Assembly (NCBI GenBank): GCA_025128025.1
Contig: JAHLYR010000054.1
Location: 1 to 62,972 of the forward strand
Origin: Synechococcus sp. CS-1330
Lineage (GTDB): Bacteria > Cyanobacteriota > Cyanobacteriia > PCC-6307 > Cyanobiaceae
Direction of reading: 5' to 3'
DNA length: 62,972 nt
Shown here: positions 8,579-16,365 of the stretch, piece by piece
Position numbering within the stretch: position 1 is the stretch's first letter
Layout of the letters: each line of letters starts with the position of its first letter
Made by a program: the position numbers and the translations under genes
The notes under the pieces: model-generated
The model's input: only the letters and a program-made list of their open reading frames with translations
The model's database searches: none
What the model was told of the DNA's origin: nothing

Positions 8579-9321
8579 GCCACTGGGGTCCCGGCGTAAA
8601 GCTCCTCGAGCTGGCCTGGCTCAAGGCTGGCCATGGGTTGGTCAAAGACAAGGCGCCCGGCCCGCAGCCCCAGCACCCGATCGAAACCAGACAGCAAGTC
8701 GGGACGGTGCAGGCTCAGCAGCAAGGCCCGAGGCGGGCTGGCAAGCTCTAGTAGCAGCGTTAAAAGTTCATCGGCCAGGCGGGGATCAAGGCTGGCTAAG
8801 GGTTCATCGGCTAGCAGCAGTTGGGGCTCCTGACGCAGTAGTCGGGCTAGGGCCACCCGCTGGCGCTGGCCGCCGGAGAGGGCGGAGACGGGCTGGTTGA
8901 GCAGGGTTGGATCGAGATCAAGTCGCTGCAACATCGTTGTGCAGGCTTTGGTCTCTAGGGGCATCAGCAGGTTGAGCAGGGCCCGCGGCCAGCCCCAGAC
9001 CGCTAGCCGGGCGGCGTTGAGGTTTTGCTGCACGGTGAGCTCCTCGATCAGGCGCAGGTCTTGCCAGAGGGTGCCGATCCGGGCCTGCTGCCGTCGCCGG
9101 GCCCGTCCGCTGCGGGCCCGTGTCTCCCCCTGCCAAAACACCCTGCCCTGCTGTGGGGTCAGCAAGCCATTGGCCACGGCGAGCAAGGTGCTTTTGCCAG
9201 CACCGCTGGGACCCAGCAGGGCAATCCGTTCACCGGCGTCAACCTGCAGCGACACCCCATCAAGGCGAGGCTGGCTGCGGCCCTTGACGGTGATGTCTTG
9301 GAGGATTAATAGGGACGTCAC
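8575..9321 (-). CDS. phnC: Phosphonate/phosphite-type ABC transporter ATP-binding protein
   Basis: A complete ABC ATPase of 248 residues: Walker A GPSGAGKST, Q-loop LWQDLRL, signature LSGGQRQR, Walker B LLADEPLASLD and H-loop SLHRPD. Its close coupling with a PhnE-type permease makes it the PhnC subunit. The start is GTG at 9321. The matching binding-protein gene lies some 4 kb away at 13289, on the same strand but beyond an oppositely oriented cassette. Phosphonate, phosphite or a related anion is likely; sequence alone does not decide which. Confidence 0.85.
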   Translation of the reverse strand: MTSLLILQDITVKGRSQPRLDGVSLQVDAGERIALLGPSGAGKSTLLAVANGLLTPQQGRVFWQGETRARSGRARRRQQARIGTLWQDLRLIEELTVQQNLNAARLAVWGWPRALLNLLMPLETKACTTMLQRLDLDPTLLNQPVSALSGGQRQRVALARLLRQEPQLLLADEPLASLDPRLADELLTLLLELASPPRALLLSLHRPDLLSGFDRVLGLRAGRLVFDQPMASLEPGQLEELYAGTPVA

Positions 9322-9353
9322 ATTTGGGCCTGGTTCATCTGGTCATCTGGCTT

Positions 9354-9626
9354 CTAGCCATGGCCGCTCAGAATTTCTTGCAGTTTTGCCTGCAGGCTGT
9401 CGCGAACCTCCGGATCTCCCACCAATCGCAGGATTCCGTCCCGGGGCCACCAGTTGAGCTTCAGATTGCTGACGCCATCTTCAAAAACGGCCAGCTCAAA
9501 AGCCCCTTTGTGTTGCCATTGACATGGCACCCCTAGTTGGGAAACCAACTCCTTGAGCTCGTCCAAGGATCCCTTGAACTCCATGGCGAAGTGAGCGGCA
9601 TCGAGCTTCAGATTAGGCCTCTGCAA
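9354..9626 (-). CDS. Small conserved-looking protein of unknown function
   Basis: A 90-residue frame with a TTG start (MQRPNLKLDAAHFAME), mixed charge, a Trp-rich centre (LKLNWWPRDGILRLVG) and no signal peptide or membrane span. The alternating hydrophobic pattern suggests a compact alpha/beta domain. It sits 32 bp upstream of phnC on the same strand and may be the first gene of that transcript. I do not recognise a family. An internal ATG about 14 codons in is an alternative start. Confidence 0.55.
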   Translation of the reverse strand: MQRPNLKLDAAHFAMEFKGSLDELKELVSQLGVPCQWQHKGAFELAVFEDGVSNLKLNWWPRDGILRLVGDPEVRDSLQAKLQEILSGHG

Positions 9627-9757
9627 ACCGAAAACTTTCTTGTTTCAGTAGCAATGGGCACGTTTGCCGAGGGCTTGATCGACTTTTATGTTGCCTATTA
9701 GGCAGGATTTATGGAGTCAACTCTGGCAATCTATTCAATTATTTTGATTTTTTAAGA
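9627..9757 (+). promoter_or_regulatory. AT-rich intergenic promoter region of the EF-hand arginase/urea transporter cassette
   Basis: These 131 bp lie between divergent genes and are clearly richer in A and T than the surrounding sequence. They contain a short perfect inverted repeat, TGCCT-att-AGGCA, at 9692-9704. A weak NtcA-like half-match (GTA-N8-CAC, 9648-9661) is followed about 25 bp later by TATGTT (9687-9692). The NtcA consensus is GTA-N8-TAC, so this is one mismatch away and the spacing is slightly long. The region most likely holds the promoter for the downstream cassette; which of these elements matters is inference. Confidence 0.4.
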
Positions 9758-11239
9758 GTGTCAATATCTTCTCGTTCAGATGAATTCGTCGGTCTTTTTA
9801 GTCTGTTTGATCAAGACGGCGATGGGAAAATATCTGCGGACGAAGTGGAGCATGTTCTCGCCAGCATGGCTGGAGTGATTGCTATTGAAGATCGCCAAGC
9901 TCTGCGTGATCTGGTTGTTTGCGATGGGGAGGTGGAGCTGGCGGCTTTCAGCGGCTGGGCCCAAGGCCGGCCAGGTTTGGCTATCGCCTCCTGCCTGCGC
10001 GAGATCTTTGAGTTAGTAGATAGTGATGGCAGCGGCAGCCTCAATTTCCAGGAGCTGGAGGTGCTGCTTGCGGCCCTAGCGCCCTCCTGCGCCGATCTGC
10101 CAGCGGCAGACCGGTTGCTGGCAGCCCTCGATCGAGATGGCGATAACTGCATCAGCGTTGAAGAATTTCTGCAGCTACTCGAAGCCGATGCGGTGATCGA
10201 GCTGTCGCTGGCAGATCTGAAGCGACTGAAAAAGACCCTGGCTCAGTATGTAAACGCCTCCAGCCGCTCCAGGGTTGCCTTGGTCGAGGTCGATTGCGAC
10301 CTTGGTGCTGGCACGCCGGGAGCTGGTTCTGGCATTGATTTGCTCAAGCAGGCCGCTGCCCGTCAGCAGGGGCTGCGCCAAATCAGCGATCGTTTGATTG
10401 AGGAAATAAAAGGTCAGACAAGGCCAGGTGCCCGAGCCTCGGAGCTGGGCTCCGCCACCGCCACCCCCCACGCACGCCATATCGAGACGATTGCCGGCGT
10501 GATGCGGGACGCGGCTGCACTGGTGGCCTCCACTTTGGAGCGCGGGTTGTTCCCAATCGTGATCGCCGGTGATCACTCCACGGCTGCCGCCACCATCGCC
10601 GGCATTCGCCAGGCCCATCCCGATCGGCGCCTAGGTGTGGTTTGGATCGATGCCCATGCAGATATCCATTCCCCATTCACCACGCCCTCCGGCAACATGC
10701 ACGGCATGCCTCTGGCTATTGCCTCAGCTCACGACAACACCATTGAGGCCATCAACGAGCCCGATTCCACTACCAGGTTGCTTTGGAAGGAGCTCCAAGA
10801 TCTCAATGGCACGGGGTCGCCGTCGATCATGCTTGAAGATCTAATTTATGTGGCAGTTCGTGATACGGAGCCGGCTGAAAATGTCACGCTTGAGCTTTTC
10901 TCTATACCTGTTATTACGACAGACGATGTCCGGCGATTGGGGCCAGAGCAGGCAGCTCAGCGCTGCCTAGACCATCTCCGCCAAGTCGAATTGATCTATG
11001 TGAGCTTCGATGTGGATTCCATGGACTCCACTATCTGCAAGGGCACCGGCACGCCCGTGCCTGGTGGTCTTTGGGCTGATGAGGCTCGCCAGCTCACCCG
11101 CTCCCTACTGGCAGACCCCAGGGTTTGCTGCTGGGAAATCTGTGAGATCAACCCCCATCTAGATAGTCTTAATACCTTGGCTGAAGTGTCACTTAGCGTT
11201 TATCAGGATGTGTTAGAGGTGCTCGACGCCCGCCTCTAG
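9758..11239 (+). CDS. EF-hand arginase-family ureohydrolase
   Basis: The 493 residues form two modules. Residues 1-140 are calmodulin-like, with canonical EF-hand loops at 18-29 (DQDGDGKISADE), 88-99 (DSDGSGSLNFQE) and 125-136 (DRDGDNCISVEE), plus a degenerate one near 54-66. From about 172 to the end is a ureohydrolase domain. The manganese ligands are all present: H273 (GDHS), D298, H300 and D302 (DAHAD), and D418 and D420 (FDVD). SGNMHGMP and GTGTPVPGGL are arginase-type signatures, and E442 is conserved. Arginase gives ornithine and urea. By eye, the residue after DAHADI is His where arginases have Asn, and the VRDTEPAE loop has Glu where Asp is usual, so the substrate may differ. The start is GTG. 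It lies 4 bp before a urea transporter gene. Confidence 0.88.
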   Translation: MSISSRSDEFVGLFSLFDQDGDGKISADEVEHVLASMAGVIAIEDRQALRDLVVCDGEVELAAFSGWAQGRPGLAIASCLREIFELVDSDGSGSLNFQELEVLLAALAPSCADLPAADRLLAALDRDGDNCISVEEFLQLLEADAVIELSLADLKRLKKTLAQYVNASSRSRVALVEVDCDLGAGTPGAGSGIDLLKQAAARQQGLRQISDRLIEEIKGQTRPGARASELGSATATPHARHIETIAGVMRDAAALVASTLERGLFPIVIAGDHSTAAATIAGIRQAHPDRRLGVVWIDAHADIHSPFTTPSGNMHGMPLAIASAHDNTIEAINEPDSTTRLLWKELQDLNGTGSPSIMLEDLIYVAVRDTEPAENVTLELFSIPVITTDDVRRLGPEQAAQRCLDHLRQVELIYVSFDVDSMDSTICKGTGTPVPGGLWADEARQLTRSLLADPRVCCWEICEINPHLDSLNTLAEVSLSVYQDVLEVLDARL

Positions 11240-11243
11240 GCCG

Positions 11244-12881
11244 TTGGACAGGTCTGTGAAATCGGCTTTTGAGCTGCTTAGAGATTTGCTCGAGCCTGCT
11301 GTTGACCTGCCCTCCAGGCTTCAACAGCTGCTGCCCACCATGGGCACCCTGCATCAGCTGCATGGCCCTGTCGCGCGACTCAATCCCGGCCTGGTTTCGC
11401 TACTGGCAGGTTTGCGTGGCTTGGCCCAGGTGATCTTCATCAACAATCCCCTCAGTGGTCTGGTGTTGCTGCTCGCCTTCCTGGTGCAGTCGCCTTGGTG
11501 TGCCCTGTTGGCCCTGCTGGGTACCGCAGCTTCCCACTGCACGGCTCGGCTCCTCGGCTTTGCGGAGGGGTTGCGGAGCGAGGGTATCTATGGCTTCAAC
11601 GGCGCCTTGGTGGGCTGCGCCGTCGCCAATTTCGCCCAGTTCGATCGCCCCCTGTCCAGCTTGATTTGGGCTGCTTTGGTGCTGCTTGGTGGGGCGCTGA
11701 CCACCTTGCTGCTTGAGGGGCTGGGCAGGGGAATCAACCGTTCCCTGGGGCTACCCCCACTCACCCTGCCGTTCATTCTTGTTACTTGGGGCTTGCTGGC
11801 GTTGGCTTCCCTTGCGCCGGGGGCGGAATTAGCGCGGGCCGAACCGTTGCCGATGCCCGAGCTGGCCAGCACCTCGCAGGCTCTCACCCATGGGCTGCTC
11901 CGATCCGCGGGTCAGGTTTTTCTCTGCTCAAACCCCTGGAGTGGCTTGCTGGTGCTAATCGCCACAGCTCTCGCCAGCCCCCTTGCCGCGGGACTGGGCT
12001 TGCTTGGTGCCCTGGTTGGCATGGCAACCGGCCTTCTGCTCGATGCCCCTCTGGGCGCGATCGCCCAGGGCCTCTGGGGATACAACGGCTTGCTGGTGGC
12101 GATTGCCTTGGGGGGGATTTTTTACGCCCCCAGCTGGGCCAGCTTGGCTGTGGGTCTGGGAGGTGCGGCTTTGGCGAGCCTGTTCCAGTTTGGCTGGAGC
12201 CTTACTCCAGCTCAGGACTGGCCTTCGCTCACCTTGGCTTTTGTGCTTGCCACCTGGGTGATTCAGCTGCTTGTTCGTCGTGCCTTGCCTGCTCTGATTC
12301 CGGTTTCGCTGCACGCCATCTTGACCCCGGAGGAGCATCGCCAGCGCTTTTTGTTGGCCCGCACCCTGCTTGCCGATTTTCGTCAAAACCTGCACTTAGC
12401 AATCACCGGCCAGCGCCGCGATTTTTTGGCTGGACGGGTCCCGGCGCAGATGCGGCAACAAATGTCGGCCTTGTTTCAGCGACTCGATCAAGACGGCAAT
12501 GGCGATATCAGTGCGGCGGAGCTGCTCGAGGGTCTGGGGATTGATCCCCAGCAAGACGGAGAGGCTGGAGTGCTGGCAGCCCAGCTGGCTGGGGTCCTGC
12601 AGGTCATGGACCTGGATGGGGATGGCCGGGTGGATGCTGAGGAGTTTGCCGAGCTGATGCTTCGCCTGCAGCGCTTGCACCTTGGCGAGGCTCGGCTGCT
12701 CAACTATTTGCTGCCAGTCGATGCCAACGGCGATGACAGGCTTGATCCGGCCGAGCTCAGGCGTCTGCTGACCAGTGTGGGCGAACGTCCCCTTAATGCT
12801 GAGGAGGAGTTCTTTATCTTTAGTTGCTCTCCCGATGGCCTCAGCTGGCTCCAGTTTGTAGATCACTTGCTACTTACATGA
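11244..12881 (+). CDS. UT-family urea transporter with C-terminal EF-hand module
   Basis: A 545-residue membrane protein. Residues about 40-350 form the two-fold repeated urea transporter fold, with the duplicated motifs NNPLSG (67-72) and SNPWSG (near 230), and YGFNGALVG (near 116) and WGYNGLLV (near 278). These channels pass urea passively. From about residue 400 there is a cytosolic-looking EF-hand module with canonical loops at 415-426 (DQDGNGDISAAE), 456-467 (DLDGDGRVDAEE) and 493-504 (DANGDDRLDPAE), plus a degenerate fourth near 525-538. The start is TTG, 4 bp after the EF-hand arginase stop, so the two form an operon. Urea efflux after hydrolysis of a guanidino substrate is the simplest model; uptake is also possible. 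Confidence 0.87.
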   Translation: MDRSVKSAFELLRDLLEPAVDLPSRLQQLLPTMGTLHQLHGPVARLNPGLVSLLAGLRGLAQVIFINNPLSGLVLLLAFLVQSPWCALLALLGTAASHCTARLLGFAEGLRSEGIYGFNGALVGCAVANFAQFDRPLSSLIWAALVLLGGALTTLLLEGLGRGINRSLGLPPLTLPFILVTWGLLALASLAPGAELARAEPLPMPELASTSQALTHGLLRSAGQVFLCSNPWSGLLVLIATALASPLAAGLGLLGALVGMATGLLLDAPLGAIAQGLWGYNGLLVAIALGGIFYAPSWASLAVGLGGAALASLFQFGWSLTPAQDWPSLTLAFVLATWVIQLLVRRALPALIPVSLHAILTPEEHRQRFLLARTLLADFRQNLHLAITGQRRDFLAGRVPAQMRQQMSALFQRLDQDGNGDISAAELLEGLGIDPQQDGEAGVLAAQLAGVLQVMDLDGDGRVDAEEFAELMLRLQRLHLGEARLLNYLLPVDANGDDRLDPAELRRLLTSVGERPLNAEEEFFIFSCSPDGLSWLQFVDHLLLT

Positions 12882-12908
12882 AACTGCCATCCCAACCCGA
12901 GAGCTCCT

Positions 12909-12995
12909 TCAGGCCAGGGTGAGGCGGTAAACGATCAGCGCCAGGATCAGAGCCACTAGGGACACCTCGATCAGGTCAGGGCCGCGGGGATTCAT
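12909..12995 (-). CDS. Candidate 28-residue single-span membrane peptide
   Basis: A short frame starts at ATG 12993-12995 and ends with TGA, encoding 28 residues: MNPRGPDLIEVS and then a hydrophobic helix (LVALILALIVYRLTLA). The single transmembrane span with a short polar N-terminus is typical of small subunits of cyanobacterial membrane complexes, but I cannot match it to a known one. It lies 7 bp downstream of another small membrane protein gene on the same strand. No strong ribosome-binding site is visible. It could be a chance frame. Confidence 0.35.
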   Translation of the reverse strand: MNPRGPDLIEVSLVALILALIVYRLTLA

Positions 12996-13002
12996 TGACG
13001 TT

Positions 13003-13275
13003 TCAGGTGCGCCGCCGGTCCAGGCTGGCCGCTGAGGGCAGGGCCAGGGCCAGAGCCAGGGCGGGAATCTCGATCAGCAGTTGGCCGTTGCCGAAGGTGA
13101 TGAAGGCCAGATCGAGAAGGGCGATGCTGCGCAGAAACAGGGACCAAGCCTCATCGCCTTCGTTATTGGCGCGCCTCCACAGCACAAAGCCGGCCAGCAG
13201 CAATACCAAATCAATCAACCAGACCACGGATTTGAGGCGCTGGAGAAAACTGATTCTGAATGCTGCTGGAGCCAA
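13003..13275 (-). CDS. Small membrane protein of unknown function
   Basis: A 90-residue frame with two or three hydrophobic segments (VVWLIDLVLLLAGFVLW, SIALLDLAFITFGNG and IEIPALALALALP) and a basic C-terminus (DRRRT). The start would be TTG at 13275, 13 bp after the phnD stop, so it probably belongs to the phnD transcript. The family is unknown. Its position between phnD and the opposing cassette suggests it is a remnant or accessory of the phosphonate-type locus, but no function can be inferred. Confidence 0.5.
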   Translation of the reverse strand: MAPAAFRISFLQRLKSVVWLIDLVLLLAGFVLWRRANNEGDEAWSLFLRSIALLDLAFITFGNGQLLIEIPALALALALPSAASLDRRRT

Positions 13276-13288
13276 ACGCCCACCTGTG

Positions 13289-14215
13289 TCAGCGGATCTT
13301 GCCGATTTGCCGCCCCACCTGCTCGATCTGCTTGTATTCGCCCGGCTTCACCGTGGTGAATTGCTGGGCACCAAACAGGCTCAAGATCTGCTTTTGCTCT
13401 GGGTCTGTGGATCGCCAGCTGATGATCGATTGGCGCAGCTTGGCGCTGAAGCCCTTGCCGAAGCGCTGGTCGAGGTTGGGCTGGCCGAGCCAGAGGTAGT
13501 CGGGGTAGCTGGGGGTGCGCCAGATCTGCACCACCTTGCTGCGGTTGGCTTTGCCGCTGCGCAGGCTGCTCTTCCACACCTGCTCATTGACGGCGCCGGC
13601 GTCGTAGGTGCCGCTCTGCACCAGGGCGATGGTGGCGTCGTGGCTGCCACTGAAGCCGGGTGCTCCGCCAGCGAAATCAGCCAACTTGATGCCGGCCTGA
13701 GCGAGGAAGTACTGGGGCATCAGCCGGCCGGAGGTGGAGCTTTCCGAGCCGAAGGTGAAGCGCTTGCCCTTGAGAGCTACCAGCCCTTTTTGGGTCTGGA
13801 TCGGCTTAAGGCCGCTGCGGGCATTGGCAATAAATACGGTGTAAAACTGAGCATCGATGTCTCGTTGGGCAAGCATCTGGGCACCGGGTTTCTGCAGGCT
13901 GGCCTGCACACCGGTGAGACCGCCAAACCAGACCAGATCAAGACTGCCGGTGCGGAAGGCGCTAACAGCAGCTGCGTAATCGGTGACGGGCACGTACGCG
14001 ACCTTCACGCCTAGTTGCTGGCTGAGCTCATCGGCCACCAGGCCGTAAAGGCGATTCAGCTTTTCAGGGTTCTGGTCGGGGATGGCACCGATGCGCAACA
14101 CCGGCTGGGCTACTGCCGCCGGTAGCAGGGAGGCGGGCACGGGTGGGATGACCGCCGGCAGCAGGGCTAGGCAAAGCCCCGCCAGAGCGGCGGTCCAACG
14201 TTCTCGGGTGGGCAT
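13289..14215 (-). CDS. phnD: Phosphonate/phosphite-type ABC transporter substrate-binding protein
   Basis: A 308-residue periplasmic binding protein with an N-terminal signal peptide (hydrophobic LAGLCLALLPAVIPP, cleavage probably after AVAQ). The PhnD/PtxB-type fold is recognisable in LRIGAIPDQNPEKL, YVPVTDYAAAVSAFRTG, DLVWFGGLTG and FTFGSESSTSGRLMPQ. In marine picocyanobacteria PhnD homologues bind phosphite or methylphosphonate, so a reduced phosphorus ligand is likely. It lies 15 bp after the aminotransferase gene on the same strand. Its cognate phnC and phnE are about 4 kb further along, beyond the EF-hand cassette. Confidence 0.88.
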   Translation of the reverse strand: MPTRERWTAALAGLCLALLPAVIPPVPASLLPAAVAQPVLRIGAIPDQNPEKLNRLYGLVADELSQQLGVKVAYVPVTDYAAAVSAFRTGSLDLVWFGGLTGVQASLQKPGAQMLAQRDIDAQFYTVFIANARSGLKPIQTQKGLVALKGKRFTFGSESSTSGRLMPQYFLAQAGIKLADFAGGAPGFSGSHDATIALVQSGTYDAGAVNEQVWKSSLRSGKANRSKVVQIWRTPSYPDYLWLGQPNLDQRFGKGFSAKLRQSIISWRSTDPEQKQILSLFGAQQFTTVKPGEYKQIEQVGRQIGKIR

Positions 14216-14230
14216 GGAACAGGGTGGGGA

Positions 14231-15421
14231 TCAGAGGGCGGCCAAAAAGCGCTGCAGGCGCGCCAGGCCATCTTCAATCGTGTCAGGCCCGGCAGCGCAG
14301 GAAAGCCGAATGCAGCGGTCGTCGCCGAAGGCAACCCCTGGCACCACTGCCAGACCCACCTCATCGAGCAGGCGGTTGCACAGGGTCATGGAATCGAGGC
14401 CAAAGCCGCTCACATCTGGGAAGGCATAGAACGCCCCCTCCGGGGGCAGCAGTTTCAATCCTTCGATTGCCATCAGCTCAGCACTGAGCAGGCTGCGGCG
14501 CTCGTTGAACTGGGCCGCCATGGCGTGCACGCAGTCGCGGGGCGCTTCGATCGCAGCCAGGGCACCGAACTGGGCAAAGCTGCAGACGTTGCTGGTGCTC
14601 TGGCTCTGCAGGGCGCTGGCGGCGGCCACCACTTGCTGGGGTCCAGCCAGCCAGCCGATGCGCCAGCCGGTCATGGCCCAGCCCTTGGCGAAGCCATTCA
14701 CCGTGAAGACGCGATCGGCCAGGTCTGGCGCCACGGCGCCAAAGCTGTGGTGGGCGTGGCCCGGAGCCAGCAGGAATTCGTAAATTTCATCGCACACCAC
14801 GGCCACCTGGGGATGCCGGCGCAGCACGGCGGCAATCGCCTCCAGCTCCGGCCGGCTCAGCACCATGCCAGTGGGATTGCCGGGGCTGTTGAGCACAAGC
14901 AACTTGCTGGCTGGAGTGATGGCTGCCTCCAGTTGGGCCGGATCGAGGCGGAAGCCCTGGACCGCTGAGCTGGGCAGCGTGGTCACCGAGGCGCCGGCGA
15001 GCTTGGCGATCTCTGGATAGCTGAGCCAGTAGGGCGCCGGCAGCAGCAGCTCGTCGCCTGGCTCCAGCAGCACCTGGAACAGGTTGTAGAGCGCCTGCTT
15101 GCCGCCGTTGGTGACCAGCACCTGTTGGGCGGTGGTGGGTATGCCGTTTTCAGTGCTGAGCTTGGCGGCTATCGCATCGCGCAGGGCAGGCTCGCCTGCG
15201 GCTGGGCCGTAACGGGTGTGGCCTGCCTCCAGAGCAGCGGTGGCGGCCTGGCGGATGAAGGCCGGGGTGTCGAAATCAGGTTCGCCGGCGCTGAGGCTGC
15301 AGATGTCCTGACCATCGGCCTTGAGGGCCTTGGCTCGGGCGGCAATGGCCAGGGTGAGGGAGGGCTGGAGGGCCCGGGCCCGGGCAGAGAGGGCCGGAGT
15401 GGTGGTGGGCGCGGCGGTCAT
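14231..15421 (-). CDS. Class I/II aminotransferase (aspartate aminotransferase-like)
   Basis: About 396 residues of fold-type I PLP enzyme. The N-terminal LSAGEPDFDTP, the central NSPGNPTGMVLS, the YEF segment of the PLP-binding aspartate/tyrosine region, and the Schiff-base lysine in FAKGWAMTGWRIGW match subgroup I-gamma aspartate aminotransferases. It would interconvert aspartate and oxaloacetate using 2-oxoglutarate; a broader substrate range is possible. I chose ATG 15421 (MTAAPTTT), because the longer frame adds an atypical N-terminus. It is 15 bp upstream of phnD. Confidence 0.85.
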   Translation of the reverse strand: MTAAPTTTPALSARARALQPSLTLAIAARAKALKADGQDICSLSAGEPDFDTPAFIRQAATAALEAGHTRYGPAAGEPALRDAIAAKLSTENGIPTTAQQVLVTNGGKQALYNLFQVLLEPGDELLLPAPYWLSYPEIAKLAGASVTTLPSSAVQGFRLDPAQLEAAITPASKLLVLNSPGNPTGMVLSRPELEAIAAVLRRHPQVAVVCDEIYEFLLAPGHAHHSFGAVAPDLADRVFTVNGFAKGWAMTGWRIGWLAGPQQVVAAASALQSQSTSNVCSFAQFGALAAIEAPRDCVHAMAAQFNERRSLLSAELMAIEGLKLLPPEGAFYAFPDVSGFGLDSMTLCNRLLDEVGLAVVPGVAFGDDRCIRLSCAAGPDTIEDGLARLQRFLAAL

Positions 15422-15543
15422 CCCTGTGTCCGGCATCAGGACGCGCGGCATCAGCACTGGCTGGCATCCTGCCTTACGGATTTGCCGCGTACGGTTCAAA
15501 GGGGCACGAAATTGCCAGCTGGTTACACGTTGATGGTTTTGCC

Positions 15544-16152
15544 GTGACGACATCTACCCCTGCATCGCCCGATTCCCTGGGGCAGTTGCTGCTCGACTGC
15601 GCAGCCTGTCGCCGCTGTGATCTGGCCGCGGAGAGGCAGCAGGTGGTGGTGAGTCGGGGCAGTCCCGCCGCCCGGCTGATGCTGATCGGCGAGGGACCCG
15701 GCGCTCAGGAAGACAGCGCTGGCTTGCCTTTTGTGGGTCGCTCCGGCCAGCTGCTCGATCAGCTGCTGGCTGCCGCTGGCATCGACAGCAACCGAGACGC
15801 CTACGTGGCCAATGTGGTGAAGTGCCGCCCGCCGCAGAACCGCCGACCCAAGGCGGCGGAGATGGCGGCCTGCCGCCCCTGGCTAAATCATCAGATCGCT
15901 TTAGTGAATCCGGCCTTAATCCTGCTGATGGGGGCCACGGCGCTGGAGGGGGTGCTGGGTATTAAGGGCGGCATCACCAATCTGCGGGGCCAGTGGCACT
16001 CCAGCGAGATAGAAATTTTGCGGGGCCGGCGCCTGATGCCTGTCCTGCATCCCTCCTATCTGCTGCGCTTTAACTCGCAGGCCCAGGGCTCGCCCCGCGC
16101 GCTCACGGCAGCGGACTTCCAGGAGGTACGCCGATCCTTGTTGGCCCTCTGA
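15544..16152 (+). CDS. Uracil-DNA glycosylase, family 4/5 type
   Basis: A 202-residue glycosylase with the family 4 motif GEGPGAQEDSAGLPFVGRSG and the C-terminal HPSYLLR. Cysteines at 19, 22 and 25, in VVKCRPP and in AACRPW are placed as expected for the [4Fe-4S] cluster. It excises uracil arising from cytosine deamination and starts base-excision repair. The start is GTG at 15544, just downstream of the divergent aminotransferase. The 213 bp after its stop, up to ispG, contain no convincing gene. Confidence 0.9.
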   Translation: MTTSTPASPDSLGQLLLDCAACRRCDLAAERQQVVVSRGSPAARLMLIGEGPGAQEDSAGLPFVGRSGQLLDQLLAAAGIDSNRDAYVANVVKCRPPQNRRPKAAEMAACRPWLNHQIALVNPALILLMGATALEGVLGIKGGITNLRGQWHSSEIEILRGRRLMPVLHPSYLLRFNSQAQGSPRALTAADFQEVRRSLLAL

Positions 16153-16365
16153 GGGCAGTGATGGCGAAGCCCCGAGGCATTTGAGGCGGCGGGCAAGGAT
16201 CCAGCCCTCTCCTTCATCTGCAGAGGGATCAGCGTTCCATCTGCATACGTGTCGCTTGCGAACCCCGCCCGTCTTGCTGAACTGCTTGCTGCGTTTGACA
16301 CCCTCGTCGCTTGAGCGGCTTTTGTGACAGGCTTTGCCCTTCCCGGCCCCCCGCTTCACCCAGCC

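Noticed and set aside
9648-9692. NtcA-type promoter upstream of the EF-hand arginase
   Set aside because: The site has CAC instead of TAC and the spacing to the -10-like box is slightly too long. I keep it only as a weak candidate.
12995-14014. Long + strand open frame of 339 codons
   Set aside because: It is antisense to phnD and the small membrane genes, whose proteins have clear family motifs. The + frame is a shadow from biased codon use.
16153-16365. Possible gene or RNA between the glycosylase and ispG
   Set aside because: No open frame with convincing content, and I could not fold a tRNA or known RNA from it. The 213 bp probably hold the ispG promoter.
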